Of a stretch of DNA of 47,994 bases, positions 35,343 through 44,546 are shown in pieces (the stretch's first letter is position 1; the number at the start of each line of letters is the position of its first letter). The DNA lies in contig NZ_QOWC01000033.1 of NCBI RefSeq assembly GCF_003574465.1, positions 1 through 47,994 on the forward strand, given 5' to 3'. The notes beneath the pieces were generated by a model. That model worked only from the letters and a program-made list of their open reading frames with translations. It was not told where the DNA came from and searched no databases. Source of the stretch: Methylobacterium crusticola. Lineage in GTDB: Bacteria > Pseudomonadota > Alphaproteobacteria > Rhizobiales > Beijerinckiaceae. A program made the translations under genes and the position numbers.

Positions 35343-35651
35343 TCAGCCCGACTGGCCGGCGGCCCGGTGGGTGGCGAGCTCCACCACCTCGGCCGAGGGC
35401 GCCTCGCCCTTCGGGCCCGGGTTCATCATGAAGATCACGGGGCTGCGGGGCATATAGCCGGGATTGCGGCGCAGGTTGAGGAGCGGCTGCAGCTCCACCG
35501 CCGCGAGGTCCTTCAGCGTGGCGTCGCGCCAGACGTGGCCCGGCGAGGCCGCCCGGGCGAAGGGCCACCAGGACCGGCGCTCCATCTCGACCTGCAGGAC
35601 GAGCCTGCCCGTCAGGGTTTTGCGGAAATTGAAGCGACCCGTGACGGCCAT
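35343..35651 (-). CDS. Small protein of unknown function
   Basis: This 102-residue protein is not recognised. It begins with a beta-like segment RFNFRKTLTGRLVLQVEMER, then a Trp-rich RSWWPFARAASPGHVWRDAT, and a central LKDLAAVELQPLLNLRRNPG. GGAGGACG precedes the ATG at 35651. No signal peptide or membrane helix is seen. The RLVLQVEMERR...W layout is reminiscent of small phage or mobile-element proteins, but this is only an impression. Confidence 0.55.
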   Translation of the reverse strand: MAVTGRFNFRKTLTGRLVLQVEMERRSWWPFARAASPGHVWRDATLKDLAAVELQPLLNLRRNPGYMPRSPVIFMMNPGPKGEAPSAEVVELATHRAAGQSG

Positions 35652-35906
35652 GACGCGTCCTCCACTCGGGCCAGCCTGGCCCACGCGGCTTAGCATCACA
35701 CTAACATGGGGCGGCGCGGGGCGGCGGGAAAGCGGCCCCGGGTCGGCCCGGGGCGCCGCGGCGGCGCTTTTCTCCCCGCCCCCGCCCCCCTACACCTTGG
35801 CTCCCTGCACCTTTCCCCCCGCACCTCGTCCCCCGCCACCTCGCCCCCGTGCCGCGTCGCCTCCCCGCGGGCCGCGCGGCCCGGCCGCCTCGGGACCGCC
35901 CCGCCG

Positions 35907-36590
35907 ATGCCCCCTCGCCGCCTCGCCCTCACCGCGGACCTGATCGCCCGCGCCCACCCGGCGCCCGTCGCCGACGACGCGGGCGGCATGGCGCTCCTCG
36001 ACGAGGCGGAGACCGACGCGCGCCTCGACGCCGCCCTGGCCGCCGGGCCCGGCGATCCCGGGGTGCTCTGGCTCTTCGCCTACGGCTCCCTGATGTGGCG
36101 GCCGGACTTCGCCTTCGCCGAGCGCCGGACCGCGACGGTGCGGGGCTGGCACCGCCGCTTCTGCCTCTGGCAGCGGCGGTTCCGGGGCACGCCGGAGCGG
36201 CCCGGGGTGATGCTGGCCCTCGACCGGGGCGGCCAGTGCCGGGGGATCGCCTACCGGCTCGCCGGCGACGACCTGCGGGCGGTCGTGCGGCCGGTCTGGC
36301 GGCGCGAGATGCGGGGCCGCGGCTACGCGGCCCGCTGGCTCGTCGCCGCGGCGCCCGAGGGCGCGGTGCCGGCCCTCGCCTTCGTGGCCGACCGGGCCGG
36401 CCCGCGCTACGCCGGCCGGCTCCCGGACGCGCAGATCGCCGAGCGCATCGCCCTCGCCTGCGGCCATCTCGGCCCGAGCGCCGAGTACCTCCTCAACACC
36501 GTGGCGGCCTGCGAGGCGCTCGGCATCCGCGACCGCCACCTCTGGGCCATGCAGGCCCTGGTGGCCGAGCGGCTCGGCGCCGGCCCCTGA
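35907..36590 (+). CDS. Gamma-glutamylcyclotransferase, ChaC family
   Basis: This 227-residue ChaC-type enzyme cleaves glutathione to 5-oxoproline and Cys-Gly. The substrate-binding loop is WLFAYGSLMWRPDFAFAERR, with YGSLMW at about residue 58. RGWHRRFCLWQRRFRGTPERP is the conserved following segment. GVMLALDRGGQCRGIAYRL and the later Glu-bearing helix complete the fold, and the C-terminal YLLNTVAACEALGIRDRHLW is family-typical. The ATG at 35907 is the first after a long GC-rich leader; no good Shine-Dalgarno sequence is visible. It probably affects glutathione turnover and cation handling. Confidence 0.9.
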   Translation: MPPRRLALTADLIARAHPAPVADDAGGMALLDEAETDARLDAALAAGPGDPGVLWLFAYGSLMWRPDFAFAERRTATVRGWHRRFCLWQRRFRGTPERPGVMLALDRGGQCRGIAYRLAGDDLRAVVRPVWRREMRGRGYAARWLVAAAPEGAVPALAFVADRAGPRYAGRLPDAQIAERIALACGHLGPSAEYLLNTVAACEALGIRDRHLWAMQALVAERLGAGP

Positions 36591-36650
36591 CCCGGAATGT
36601 CCACCGGAAAATGCGCGGCGCACGCCTTGACGAAGTGGGGGATCGCACGC

Positions 36651-36708
36651 ATGTCCGTCGGGTCCGCGCCGCCCGGACTCGAATCGGGCGCGCGGCATCA
36701 CCGGACAT
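36651..36708. other. Strong two-stage hairpin between chaC and the gene at 36842
   Basis: ATGTCCG (36651-36657) pairs with CGGACAT (36702-36708). Inside, after an asymmetric internal loop, CCGCG-c-CGCCCG pairs with CGGGCG-CGCGG around a loop of 9 bases (GACTCGAAT). In total about 18 base pairs form with one bulge. It starts 60 bases after the chaC stop. It has no T-run. It may be a terminator, a processing site or part of a structured RNA. Confidence 0.55.
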
Positions 36709-36841
36709 CCAACGACCCCATGCCCAGCGACAGTAGTCGACGGACCGCCCGCCTCGGTGCCTCCTGCGTGACCCGCGCCTGATCGCCTGATCCGGCTCGC
36801 CCGCAACCGGCCCGGACGCGGCCGGTCGAACGAGGTGAGCC

Positions 36842-37060
36842 ATGACCCTGACGACGACGCGCCCCCGCCCGGGCGTAGCCGCCCTCCGCCGTGACCGCAG
36901 CGTTGCCGTGGTCCTCCTCCTGATGCTGGCCCTGGTCTTCGGCCCCGCCATCGGCCTGCACGTCGCCGTGAGCCTGCTCGGCCCGGGCGCCGCGACCGCC
37001 GCCGGGACGCCCGACGGGCTCGCCGCGGTCCCGCTCACGGCCCGGGACGCGCCCGGCTGA
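36842..37060 (+). CDS. Small single-pass membrane protein
   Basis: This 72-residue hypothetical protein has a basic N-terminal region ([16 protein letters not shown]) followed by one membrane helix at about residues 21-46 ([19 protein letters not shown]). A short Ala/Pro-rich periplasmic tail completes it. GAGGTGAG precedes the ATG, a good ribosome-binding site. It lies between the 36651-36708 hairpin and kdsA. No family is recognised. Confidence 0.55.
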   Translation: MTLTTTRPRPGVAALRRDRSVAVVLLLMLALVFGPAIGLHVAVSLLGPGAATAAGTPDGLAAVPLTARDAPG

Positions 37061-37178
37061 GGAGCGCCGGGGTGACGGCGCCGGCCCGGCGGGGCCGCGG
37101 CGCCCCGCCCGGCGCGCGGGTCCCCCGGCCGCCGGGGCGCCTTCCCGCCGGGACGCAAACCCGATAGGGCTCGACGCC

Positions 37179-38036
37179 ATGTCGACCGAATCCTCCCCCG
37201 GGTCCATCGCCGTCGCGGTCGGTGCCGTCCGCTTCGGCAACCACCTGCCGCTCGCCCTGATCGCCGGTCCCTGCGCCCTCGAGGGCCGCAGCCACGCCCT
37301 CGAGGTCGCCGCGGCCCTGAAGGAGATCGCGGCCGGCCTCGGCCTCGGCCTCGTCTTCAAGGCGTCCTTCGACAAGGCCAACCGCACCTCCGCCGGCTCC
37401 TCCCGCGGCCTCGGCCTCGCCGAGGCCGCGCCGATCTTCGCCGAGATCCGCGAGCGCCTCGGTCTCCCGGTCCTCACCGACGTGCACGAGGCCGGGCAGT
37501 GCGCCGCGGTGGCGCAGGCCGTCGACGTGCTGCAGATCCCGGCCTTCCTGTGCCGCCAGACCGACCTGCTGCTCGCCGCCGCCGCCACCGGGCGGGTTGT
37601 GAACGTCAAGAAGGGCCAGTTCCTGGCCCCCTGGGACATGGCGCACGTCGCCGCCAAGCTGACCGGGGCCGGCAACCCGAACGTGCTCGTCACCGAGCGC
37701 GGCGCCTCGTTCGGCTACAACACCCTGGTGTCGGACATGCGGTCGCTGCCGATCATGGCCCGGGTCACCGGCGGCCTGCCGGTGGTGTTCGACGCCACCC
37801 ACTCGGTGCAGCAGCCGGGCGGCCAGGGCGCGACCTCGGGCGGCCAGCGGGAGTTCGTGCCGGTGCTGGCCCGGGCCGCGGTGGCCGTCGGGGTCGCGGG
37901 CGTCTTCATCGAGACCCATCCCGATCCCGACCGGGCGCCCTCGGACGGCCCCAACATGGTGCCGCTGCGCGAGATGCCGGCGCTCATGGCCGAGCTCCAG
38001 GCCTTCGACCGGCTGGCGAAGGGGCGCGGCACCTGA
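37179..38036 (+). CDS. kdsA: 3-deoxy-8-phosphooctulonate synthase KdsA
   Basis: This 285-residue enzyme condenses phosphoenolpyruvate with arabinose 5-phosphate to KDO 8-phosphate, the first committed step of lipopolysaccharide inner-core synthesis. Motifs are [61 protein letters not shown] and [21 protein letters not shown] Cys stands in GPCALE where metal-independent enzymes such as that of E. coli have Asn, so this belongs to the metal-dependent class. The MFS gene follows 14 bases later. Confidence 0.95.
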   Translation: MSTESSPGSIAVAVGAVRFGNHLPLALIAGPCALEGRSHALEVAAALKEIAAGLGLGLVFKASFDKANRTSAGSSRGLGLAEAAPIFAEIRERLGLPVLTDVHEAGQCAAVAQAVDVLQIPAFLCRQTDLLLAAAATGRVVNVKKGQFLAPWDMAHVAAKLTGAGNPNVLVTERGASFGYNTLVSDMRSLPIMARVTGGLPVVFDATHSVQQPGGQGATSGGQREFVPVLARAAVAVGVAGVFIETHPDPDRAPSDGPNMVPLREMPALMAELQAFDRLAKGRGT

Positions 38037-38050
38037 CGTCCGGCCCGGCC

Positions 38051-39223
38051 GTGCGCGCCGCCGATTCGCCCGCCCGCCTGATCGCGGTCCTGTCCGCCGG
38101 CGGCTTCGCCAGCACCTTCGCGGGCCGCGTGGTCGAGCCGCTGGTCGGGGTGCTGGCCCGCGACCTCGCGAGCCCGCCCGCCACCGTGGCGCTGCTCTCC
38201 ACCGCCTTCGCGCTGCCCTACGCGCTGATCCAGCCGGTGCTCGGCCCCGTCGGCGACGCCCTGGGCAAGGAGCGCGTCATGGCGGCCTGCCTGGGGGTCC
38301 TGACCCTGGCGCTCGTCGCCTGCGTCTTCGCCGGGGGCATCGGCCCGCTGTTCGGCCTGCGCATGTTGGCGGGCGCCGCGGCCGGGGGCGTCATCCCGCT
38401 CTCGCTTGCCATGATGGGCGACCGCATCCCGATGGAGCGCCGGCAGGTGGCCATCGGCCGCTTCCTCGTCGCGGTGATCCTGGGCCAGCTCTCGGGCTCG
38501 ACCTTCGCGGGCCTGATCGAGGGGGAGATCGGCTGGCGCGGGGTGTTCGTGCTCGCGGCCGTCGTCGGGGGCCTGGGCTGCGGGGCCGTGACCCTGGGCT
38601 TCGGCCGCGCCCTGCGGGCGGCCGGCGGGCGCCTCGCCTTCGGGCCCGCCCTCGCGCGCTACCGCGCGATCCTCGCCAATCCCCGCGCCCGGGTGCTGTT
38701 CGGCGCGGTCTTCGTCGAGGCGATCGCGGTGTTCGGGATATTCCCGCACCTCGCGCACCTGATCGAGGCCCGCGGCGAGGGCGGACCCCGCGAGGCCGGC
38801 CTGGTGCTGGCGGGCTTCGCGGCCGGCGGGCTCGTCTACTCCCTCGCGGTCGGGCTCATCCTGCGCCTGCTCGGCCAGACCCGGATGCTCGTCGTCGGCG
38901 GCGCGACCGCGGGACTCGCCCTCGTGGTGGTGGGCCTGGCGGGAGCCTGGCAGGTCGACGCCGCGGCGCTGATGGTGCTCGGCCTCGGCTACTACATGCT
39001 GCACAACACCTACCAGGTGCAGGTGACCGAGGTGGCCCCGCAGGCCCGCGCCTCGGCGGTGGCGCTGCACGCCTTCTCGTTCTTCTGCGGGCAGGCCCTC
39101 GGGGTCGCGGTGCTGGGGTTCGGCCTGACCACGCTCGGCCAGTTCCCGGCCCTCGCGCTCTGCGCCCTCGCCATCGCGCTGCTCGGCCTCGGCACGGCCT
39201 GGCGGCTCGCCCGGCCGGGCTGA
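38051..39223 (+). CDS. MFS transporter
   Basis: This major facilitator of about 390 residues has roughly 12 membrane helices. The region after helix 2 has LGPVGDALGKERVM, matching the family motif GxLaDrxGrkrv. The central cytoplasmic loop is short (RAAGGRLAFGPALARYRAIL). The protein resembles drug or sugar efflux carriers; the substrate cannot be inferred. The GTG start at 38051 is chosen because it precedes the first helix and follows kdsA closely; its ribosome-binding site is poor, so translation may depend on kdsA. Confidence 0.87.
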   Translation: MRAADSPARLIAVLSAGGFASTFAGRVVEPLVGVLARDLASPPATVALLSTAFALPYALIQPVLGPVGDALGKERVMAACLGVLTLALVACVFAGGIGPLFGLRMLAGAAAGGVIPLSLAMMGDRIPMERRQVAIGRFLVAVILGQLSGSTFAGLIEGEIGWRGVFVLAAVVGGLGCGAVTLGFGRALRAAGGRLAFGPALARYRAILANPRARVLFGAVFVEAIAVFGIFPHLAHLIEARGEGGPREAGLVLAGFAAGGLVYSLAVGLILRLLGQTRMLVVGGATAGLALVVVGLAGAWQVDAAALMVLGLGYYMLHNTYQVQVTEVAPQARASAVALHAFSFFCGQALGVAVLGFGLTTLGQFPALALCALAIALLGLGTAWRLARPG

Positions 39224-39281
39224 CGGCCGCCGCCCGCGGGCACGGGCACGGGCACGGGCGCGGCCCGTCGCGGCCCGATCC

Positions 39282-39306
39282 GGAACCGAGCGCGGCCACG
39301 CTCGTT
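39282..39306 (+). promoter_or_regulatory. EcfG-type general stress promoter
   Basis: GGAAC (39282-39286) is followed after 16 bases by CGTT (39303-39306), an exact match to the alphaproteobacterial general stress sigma factor consensus GGAAC-N16/17-CGTT. The predicted start at about 39312 gives a 32-base leader before the ATG at 39344. Confidence 0.6.
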
Positions 39307-39343
39307 GCCCTCCCCATATGGCCTCAGCAACCCGGAGATCCTG

Positions 39344-39703
39344 ATGCGCAAGCTGGCACTCATCCCGGCCGTCGCCGTGGCGCTCGGCATGGTGGCGACC
39401 GCCGCGCCGTCCCCGGCGCAGGCCCAGGGCTGGAAGCGGGGCCATTACGGCCAGGGCCACGGCTACGGCCGCGGCTACGCCGGACGGCCCTACGCCTACG
39501 GGCAGCGCCGCCGCGGCCTCTCGACGGGGGCCGCCGTCGGCCTCGGCATCGCGGGCGCCGCCGCGGCGACGATCGCGGGCGCGGCCGCGGCCGACGCCGC
39601 CCGCCGCAACGGCTACTACGGCGCGCCCGCCCCGGCCTACGGGTACGGTGCTCCGGCTTACGGCTACGGCGCCCCCGCGTACGGCTACGATCCCGAGTAC
39701 TGA
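39344..39703 (+). CDS. Secreted Gly/Tyr/Ala-rich protein
   Basis: This 119-residue exported protein has a signal peptide (KLALIPAVAVALGMVATAAP) and a clear cleavage site at AQAQG near residue 27. The mature part is GHYGQGHGYGRGYAG-like. A hydrophobic AAVGLGIAGAAAATIAGAAA segment at about residues 65-86 resembles a glycine-zipper, and the end has repeated YGAPAYGYG. Glycine-zipper envelope proteins are often stress-induced, in line with the EcfG-type promoter directly upstream. No enzymatic function is evident. GGAG precedes the ATG. Confidence 0.75.
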   Translation: MRKLALIPAVAVALGMVATAAPSPAQAQGWKRGHYGQGHGYGRGYAGRPYAYGQRRRGLSTGAAVGLGIAGAAAATIAGAAAADAARRNGYYGAPAPAYGYGAPAYGYGAPAYGYDPEY

Positions 39704-39785
39704 GCCGGACCGCCGGTTCCGGACCGGGGGCGGCCGGGGCGAACCGGCCGCCCCCGTCGCGCGCGGAGCCTGTCGCGCGCGGGGG

Positions 39786-40253
39786 CTACCGGGCCCGGTA
39801 GGGCGGCACGCCCTGGTCGGGCAGCCAGACGGAGGCCGGCGGGGCGCCGGTCTGCCAGAACACGTCGATCGGGATGCCGCCGCGCGGGTACCAGTAGCCG
39901 CCGATGCGCAGGAACCGCGGCTCCAGCAGCGCCGTCAGGCGGCGGCCGATGCCCACGGTGCAGTCCTCGTGGAAGGCGCCGTGGTCGCGGAAGCTGTGCA
40001 GGTAGAGCTTCAGCGACTTCGATTCCACGAGCCAGCGGTCCGGCACGTAGTCGATCACCAGGATGGCGAAGTCCGGCTGGCCGGTGACCGGGCAGAGCGA
40101 GGTGAATTCCGGCGCCGTGAAGCGGGCGAGGTAGTCCGTGTCCGGGTGCGGGTTCGGCACGCGGTCGAGCTGCGCCTCCTCGGGCGAGCGCGGCTGCGCG
40201 CTGGCGCGCCCGAGCTGAGGGGAAGCGTGCGGCGAGGGTGAGGCGTGCGTCAT
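39786..40253 (-). CDS. queF: NADPH-dependent 7-cyano-7-deazaguanine reductase QueF
   Basis: This 155-residue QueF of the single-domain type reduces preQ0 to preQ1 for queuosine tRNA modification. The catalytic Cys is in [20 protein letters not shown]. The substrate motif [20 protein letters not shown] follows, with the conserved SLK and the acidic residue and His of the active site. [19 protein letters not shown] closes the tunnelling fold. Its ATG at 40253 is 140 bases from the divergent eno start. No preQ1 riboswitch is recognisable in that gap. Confidence 0.95.
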   Translation of the reverse strand: MTHASPSPHASPQLGRASAQPRSPEEAQLDRVPNPHPDTDYLARFTAPEFTSLCPVTGQPDFAILVIDYVPDRWLVESKSLKLYLHSFRDHGAFHEDCTVGIGRRLTALLEPRFLRIGGYWYPRGGIPIDVFWQTGAPPASVWLPDQGVPPYRAR

Positions 40254-40354
40254 GCCGCCCATATAGGCGCGCGCGGGCCCGGGCGGTACCGGCCCCGCGC
40301 CCCCGCCCCGCACACTCCTGGGGTGCTTGCCGCGGGCGTCGTCTTGGCAGATAA

Positions 40355-41674
<1,320 letters not shown>

Positions 41675-41681
41675 CTTCTCG

Positions 41682-41707
41682 GCGCAGGGGCTTTCCGGCC
41701 CCTGCGC
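41682..41707. terminator. Terminator between eno and the EamA gene
   Basis: The arms GCGCAGGGGC (41682-41691) and GCCCCTGCGC (41698-41707) form a perfect 10-bp stem with a 6-base loop. It lies 7 bases after the eno stop and 10 before the stop of the convergent transporter gene, so it can act on both strands. A second small inverted repeat (GACGCG-ATCA-CGCGTC) follows at 41712-41727. Confidence 0.7.
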
Positions 41708-41717
41708 GCCGACGCGA

Positions 41718-42641
41718 TCACGCGTCGCAGGCCGCCTCCGGGCGGCCTTTGGCTCGAGCGCGGATGCCTCGGGCCCGCAGGGGCGCGAACACCACCGCGT
41801 TGCCGGCGAGCACCAGGGCGAAGCCGAGGGCGGCGAGCGGCGTCACCCGGTAGCCCTCGGCGAAGACCGAGATCGTGAGCGCCACCACCGGGAACAGCAC
41901 GGTCATGTAGGCGGCCTTCTCGGGCCCGATCCGGTGCACCACCGTCAGGTAGGCGGTGAAGCCGATCACCGAGCCGGGGATCGCGAGGTAGAGGAGCGCC
42001 CCGACATAGGCGGGCGACGGGTCGAAGCCGAACGGCACGCCGCGCAGGGCGGCGACCGTCGCCACCAGGGCGGCGCCGCAGAGCATCCCGTAGGCGTTCA
42101 CCGTGGCGACGGGCAGCCCGTGGCGCTGGTTGCGGGCCGAGACGAGGTTCCCGGCCGAGAAGAACCAGGTGCCGAGGAGCGCCAGGCCGAGGCCGAGAGC
42201 GGTGTCCCGGTCGAGCGCGGTGCCGACGAGGGTGTCCCGGAACAGGCAGGCGATGCCGAGAAGCCCGATCACCGCCCCGGCGAGCACCCGGGGTGCCGGG
42301 CGGCGGCGGTGAAACAGGGCGGCGTTGGCGACATTGAACACGGTGGCTGCCGAGAACACCACCGAGACGATCCCGCTCGGGACCGAGCGCGCCGCCAGGT
42401 AGAAGCAGGCGAAGTTGCAGGAGAACAGGCACAGCGCCTGCAGGAGCACGAAGGGCTGGTGCCGCCACGGAATCGGTCTCAGCCGCCCGGTCAGCCCGAG
42501 GGCGCAGACCAGGACGGCGCCCGCGAGGGCGAAGCGGTAGGCGATCGAGGCCTCGGGGGCGACGGGGCCGAGCTGGTGCTTGATGGCGATCCAGGTCGTA
42601 CCCCAGATGAGCACGGTCAGGGCGTACAGGAAGGCGGTCAC
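41718..42641 (-). CDS. EamA/DMT family transporter
   Basis: This 307-residue membrane transporter of the drug/metabolite superfamily has ten predicted helices in two EamA repeats. The first repeat starts FLYALTVLIWGTTWIAIKHQ, with the family WG...W pattern. The second has helices such as ATVNAYGMLCGAALVATVAA and VIGFTAYLTVVHRIGPEKAA, the latter carrying the conserved Pro/Glu-Lys end. Such proteins export amino acids or other metabolites. The divergent AraC regulator at 42826 probably controls it. Confidence 0.9.
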   Translation of the reverse strand: MTAFLYALTVLIWGTTWIAIKHQLGPVAPEASIAYRFALAGAVLVCALGLTGRLRPIPWRHQPFVLLQALCLFSCNFACFYLAARSVPSGIVSVVFSAATVFNVANAALFHRRRPAPRVLAGAVIGLLGIACLFRDTLVGTALDRDTALGLGLALLGTWFFSAGNLVSARNQRHGLPVATVNAYGMLCGAALVATVAALRGVPFGFDPSPAYVGALLYLAIPGSVIGFTAYLTVVHRIGPEKAAYMTVLFPVVALTISVFAEGYRVTPLAALGFALVLAGNAVVFAPLRARGIRARAKGRPEAACDA

Positions 42642-42825
42642 GGTTCCGGGTTCCGATGGCGGGGGCGAGACCCCCGGATAGACCGGGTCCGGACCGGCCG
42701 GCTCCCCCGTCCCGGCGGCGGCGTTGCCCGTTCTTGGGGCTTTCTCATCCGGGAGGCGGCCGGCTCCGTTGCCGCCGACGGCGGCCGGGCCCTACGGTCG
42801 GTGCGCGACTCCCGATCCACGCCGC

Positions 42826-43692
42826 ATGACCGAGCCGAACCCCGACGTCCGCGATGCCCTGTCCCGCACCGGAGCGGCGCTCCTGCGCAGCGCCGAGATC
42901 GGGCGCGGGCTCTCGCTCGCCGAGTGGCGGAACCGCGACAACCGCGCCCGCTACGACCGGCCGGACCACCACACCCTGAGCCTCTACCTCGAGGGCGGCG
43001 AAGGCGTGGTGCGGGAGGACGGCGCCCTGTCGGGCGGCGGGCCGGACAGGCTCTGCCTGCTTCCCGCCGGCCACGAGAGCCGGTGGCTGATCGGCGGGCC
43101 CTTGCGGATGGTCCATCTCTACGTCGCGCCCGAGACCCTGGCCTACCAGGCGGCGAGCACCCTCGACGTCGATCCCCGCGCCGTCTCGTTGCGCGAGCTG
43201 ACCTTCGCGGAGGATCCCGCCACCGCGATGCTGATGCGCGGCGCCGTGCTGCCCCTCGACTGGGCGGCGGGCGCCGACCGGATGGCGCTCGGCGCCGCCT
43301 GCCACCTCCTGCTCCACGCCATCCTGCGGCGCCATGCCGGCCTCGGGCAGGCGCGGGCGGTCAGGGGCGGCCTCGCACCCGCGGTCCGCCGTCGCATCGC
43401 CGCGCTGATCGAGGCGCGCCTCGCCGAGGCGCTGACCCTCGAGATGCTGGCCGACGAGGCGGGCCTGAGCACCTTCCACTTCGCCAAGATGTTCAAGGCG
43501 AGCTTCGGCCTGGCGCCGCACCGCTACGTGACCGAGCGGCGGATCGCGCGGGCGAAGGACCTGCTGCTGGAGCGGCGGGCGAGCCTCGCGGCGATCGCCT
43601 TGTCCTGCGGCTTCGCCTCGCAGAGCCACTTCACCCGCCGCTTCGCCCAGGCGACCGGCCTCACGCCGGCGGCGTGGCGCGGTGCCGCCTGA
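42826..43692 (+). CDS. AraC family transcriptional regulator
   Basis: This 288-residue AraC/XylS regulator has an N-terminal sensing half (about residues 1-180) without a clear cupin signature. The C-terminal double helix-turn-helix shows LTLEMLADEAGLSTFHFAKM and FKASFGLAPHRYVTERRIAR, then ASLAAIALSCGFASQSHFTR and RFAQATGLTPAAWR. It is divergent from the EamA exporter gene across a 184-base gap, which suggests local control of export. ATG 42826 is chosen because homology begins soon after it; an in-frame ATG at 42724 would add unconserved residues. Confidence 0.88.
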   Translation: MTEPNPDVRDALSRTGAALLRSAEIGRGLSLAEWRNRDNRARYDRPDHHTLSLYLEGGEGVVREDGALSGGGPDRLCLLPAGHESRWLIGGPLRMVHLYVAPETLAYQAASTLDVDPRAVSLRELTFAEDPATAMLMRGAVLPLDWAAGADRMALGAACHLLLHAILRRHAGLGQARAVRGGLAPAVRRRIAALIEARLAEALTLEMLADEAGLSTFHFAKMFKASFGLAPHRYVTERRIARAKDLLLERRASLAAIALSCGFASQSHFTRRFAQATGLTPAAWRGAA

Positions 43693-43715
43693 CCCGTGCG
43701 GATCAGCGTCCCGCG

Positions 43716-43960
43716 TCACGCCGCCGGTTCGCCGGCGCGCCTCACGCTGAGCTGCAGGCCGGGCGCCCGCAGGACCGCCCGCACGGTCTCGAAGTTCGGA
43801 TCGCCGGTCCGCGGGAGCGCCTTGTACAGGCTCTCGCGGCTCAGGCCCGCCTCGCGGGCGATCCGGGTCATCCCGCGGGCCCGGGCGACGATCCCGGTTG
43901 GTTCGTGCCTCGATCCGCAGCGCTGCCTTCCGGTCGGAGAGGCCATCGATCCCGGCGCCG
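43716..43960 (-). pseudogene. Remnant of an HI1419/HI1420-type toxin-antitoxin module
   Basis: The minus strand carries an antitoxin C-terminal half: VARARGMTRIAREAGLSRES then LYKALPRTGDPNFETVRAVL, the helix-turn-helix of HI1420-type addiction-module antidotes. Its N-terminal half is missing. Just upstream (43911-43955), in another frame, IDGLSDRKAALRIEAR resembles the N-terminal part of the partner RelE-like toxin (HI1419 type), which normally precedes the antitoxin. A deletion fusing toxin 5' to antitoxin 3' would explain this. The antitoxin part is well supported; the toxin fragment is short and less certain. Confidence 0.6.
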
Positions 43961-44093
43961 CAGGCGGTGGTTCTCGACCCTACCTTGTTGAACCCCGAGG
44001 GCTACGGAACCGCCAGGGTGCGCGCGCCGCATCGAGGCAGGGCTGCAATCCACCTTGAGCCTTCCTTAACCCTCCGGTCCCATCCTCGCCCGC

Positions 44094-44405
44094 ATGGTTG
44101 TCCGTCGCCGCGCCCGTGCCATCCTGCTGCCCCTCGGCCTCTACGCCGTGTCGGTCCTCGTCGTCGGCTACTTCCTGCACGAGGCGGAGAGCGGCAACCG
44201 CGGCCTCGAGGCCAAGCGCGCGCTCAAGATCCAGGCCTACGGGCTCCAGCAGGAGCTCGACGCCGCCAGGGCCGACCGGGGCGAGTGGGAGCGGCGCGTG
44301 GCCCTGCTGCGCAGCGACCAGATCGACCGCGACCTCCTGGAGGAGCGCGCCCGGGTCATCCTCGGCCGGGTCCACCCGAACGACGTCGTGATCATCGCGC
44401 CCTGA
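44094..44405 (+). CDS. ftsB: Septum formation initiator FtsB/DivIC family
   Basis: This 103-residue cell-division protein has one membrane helix (AILLPLGLYAVSVLVVGYFL) and then a periplasmic coiled coil (GLEAKRALKIQAYGLQQELD to EWERRVALLRSDQIDRDLLE). The end EERARVILGRVHPNDVVII is the conserved FtsB/DivIC tail. It would join FtsL and FtsQ at the division site. It lies between eno and pdhA, the usual place in alphaproteobacteria. Confidence 0.9.
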   Translation: MVVRRRARAILLPLGLYAVSVLVVGYFLHEAESGNRGLEAKRALKIQAYGLQQELDAARADRGEWERRVALLRSDQIDRDLLEERARVILGRVHPNDVVIIAP

Positions 44406-44546
44406 GCGGGCGAACCGGGCGCGAAACGCCCCTGTCGGCCGGCCGGCACGGCGTCTCCCGTGCGGCTTTCGGCCCCCAAGCCCTCGATTTCCGCCGATCC
44501 GTGCCCTAGAAGCTGTCCGACTAAGGTAGCAGCCGGGAGGGTGCCG

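Noticed and set aside
36640..36725. A possible tRNA on the minus strand because of a TTCGAGT loop with a CCCG/CGGG stem.
   Set aside because: No acceptor stem, anticodon arm, D-arm or CCA can be drawn; the loop is part of a longer hairpin.
36597..36782. A 61-codon plus-strand frame downstream of chaC.
   Set aside because: It runs through the strong hairpin, has no ribosome-binding site and no recognisable sequence.
39751..39785. A GC-rich inverted repeat between the Gly-rich gene and queF as a terminator.
   Set aside because: The arms only match with shifts in a CGCGCG-rich stretch, so the pairing is not distinctive enough to call.
43868..44053. A 61-codon minus-strand frame upstream of the antitoxin remnant.
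   Set aside because: It is in a different frame from the toxin-like segment and its translation shows no family features.
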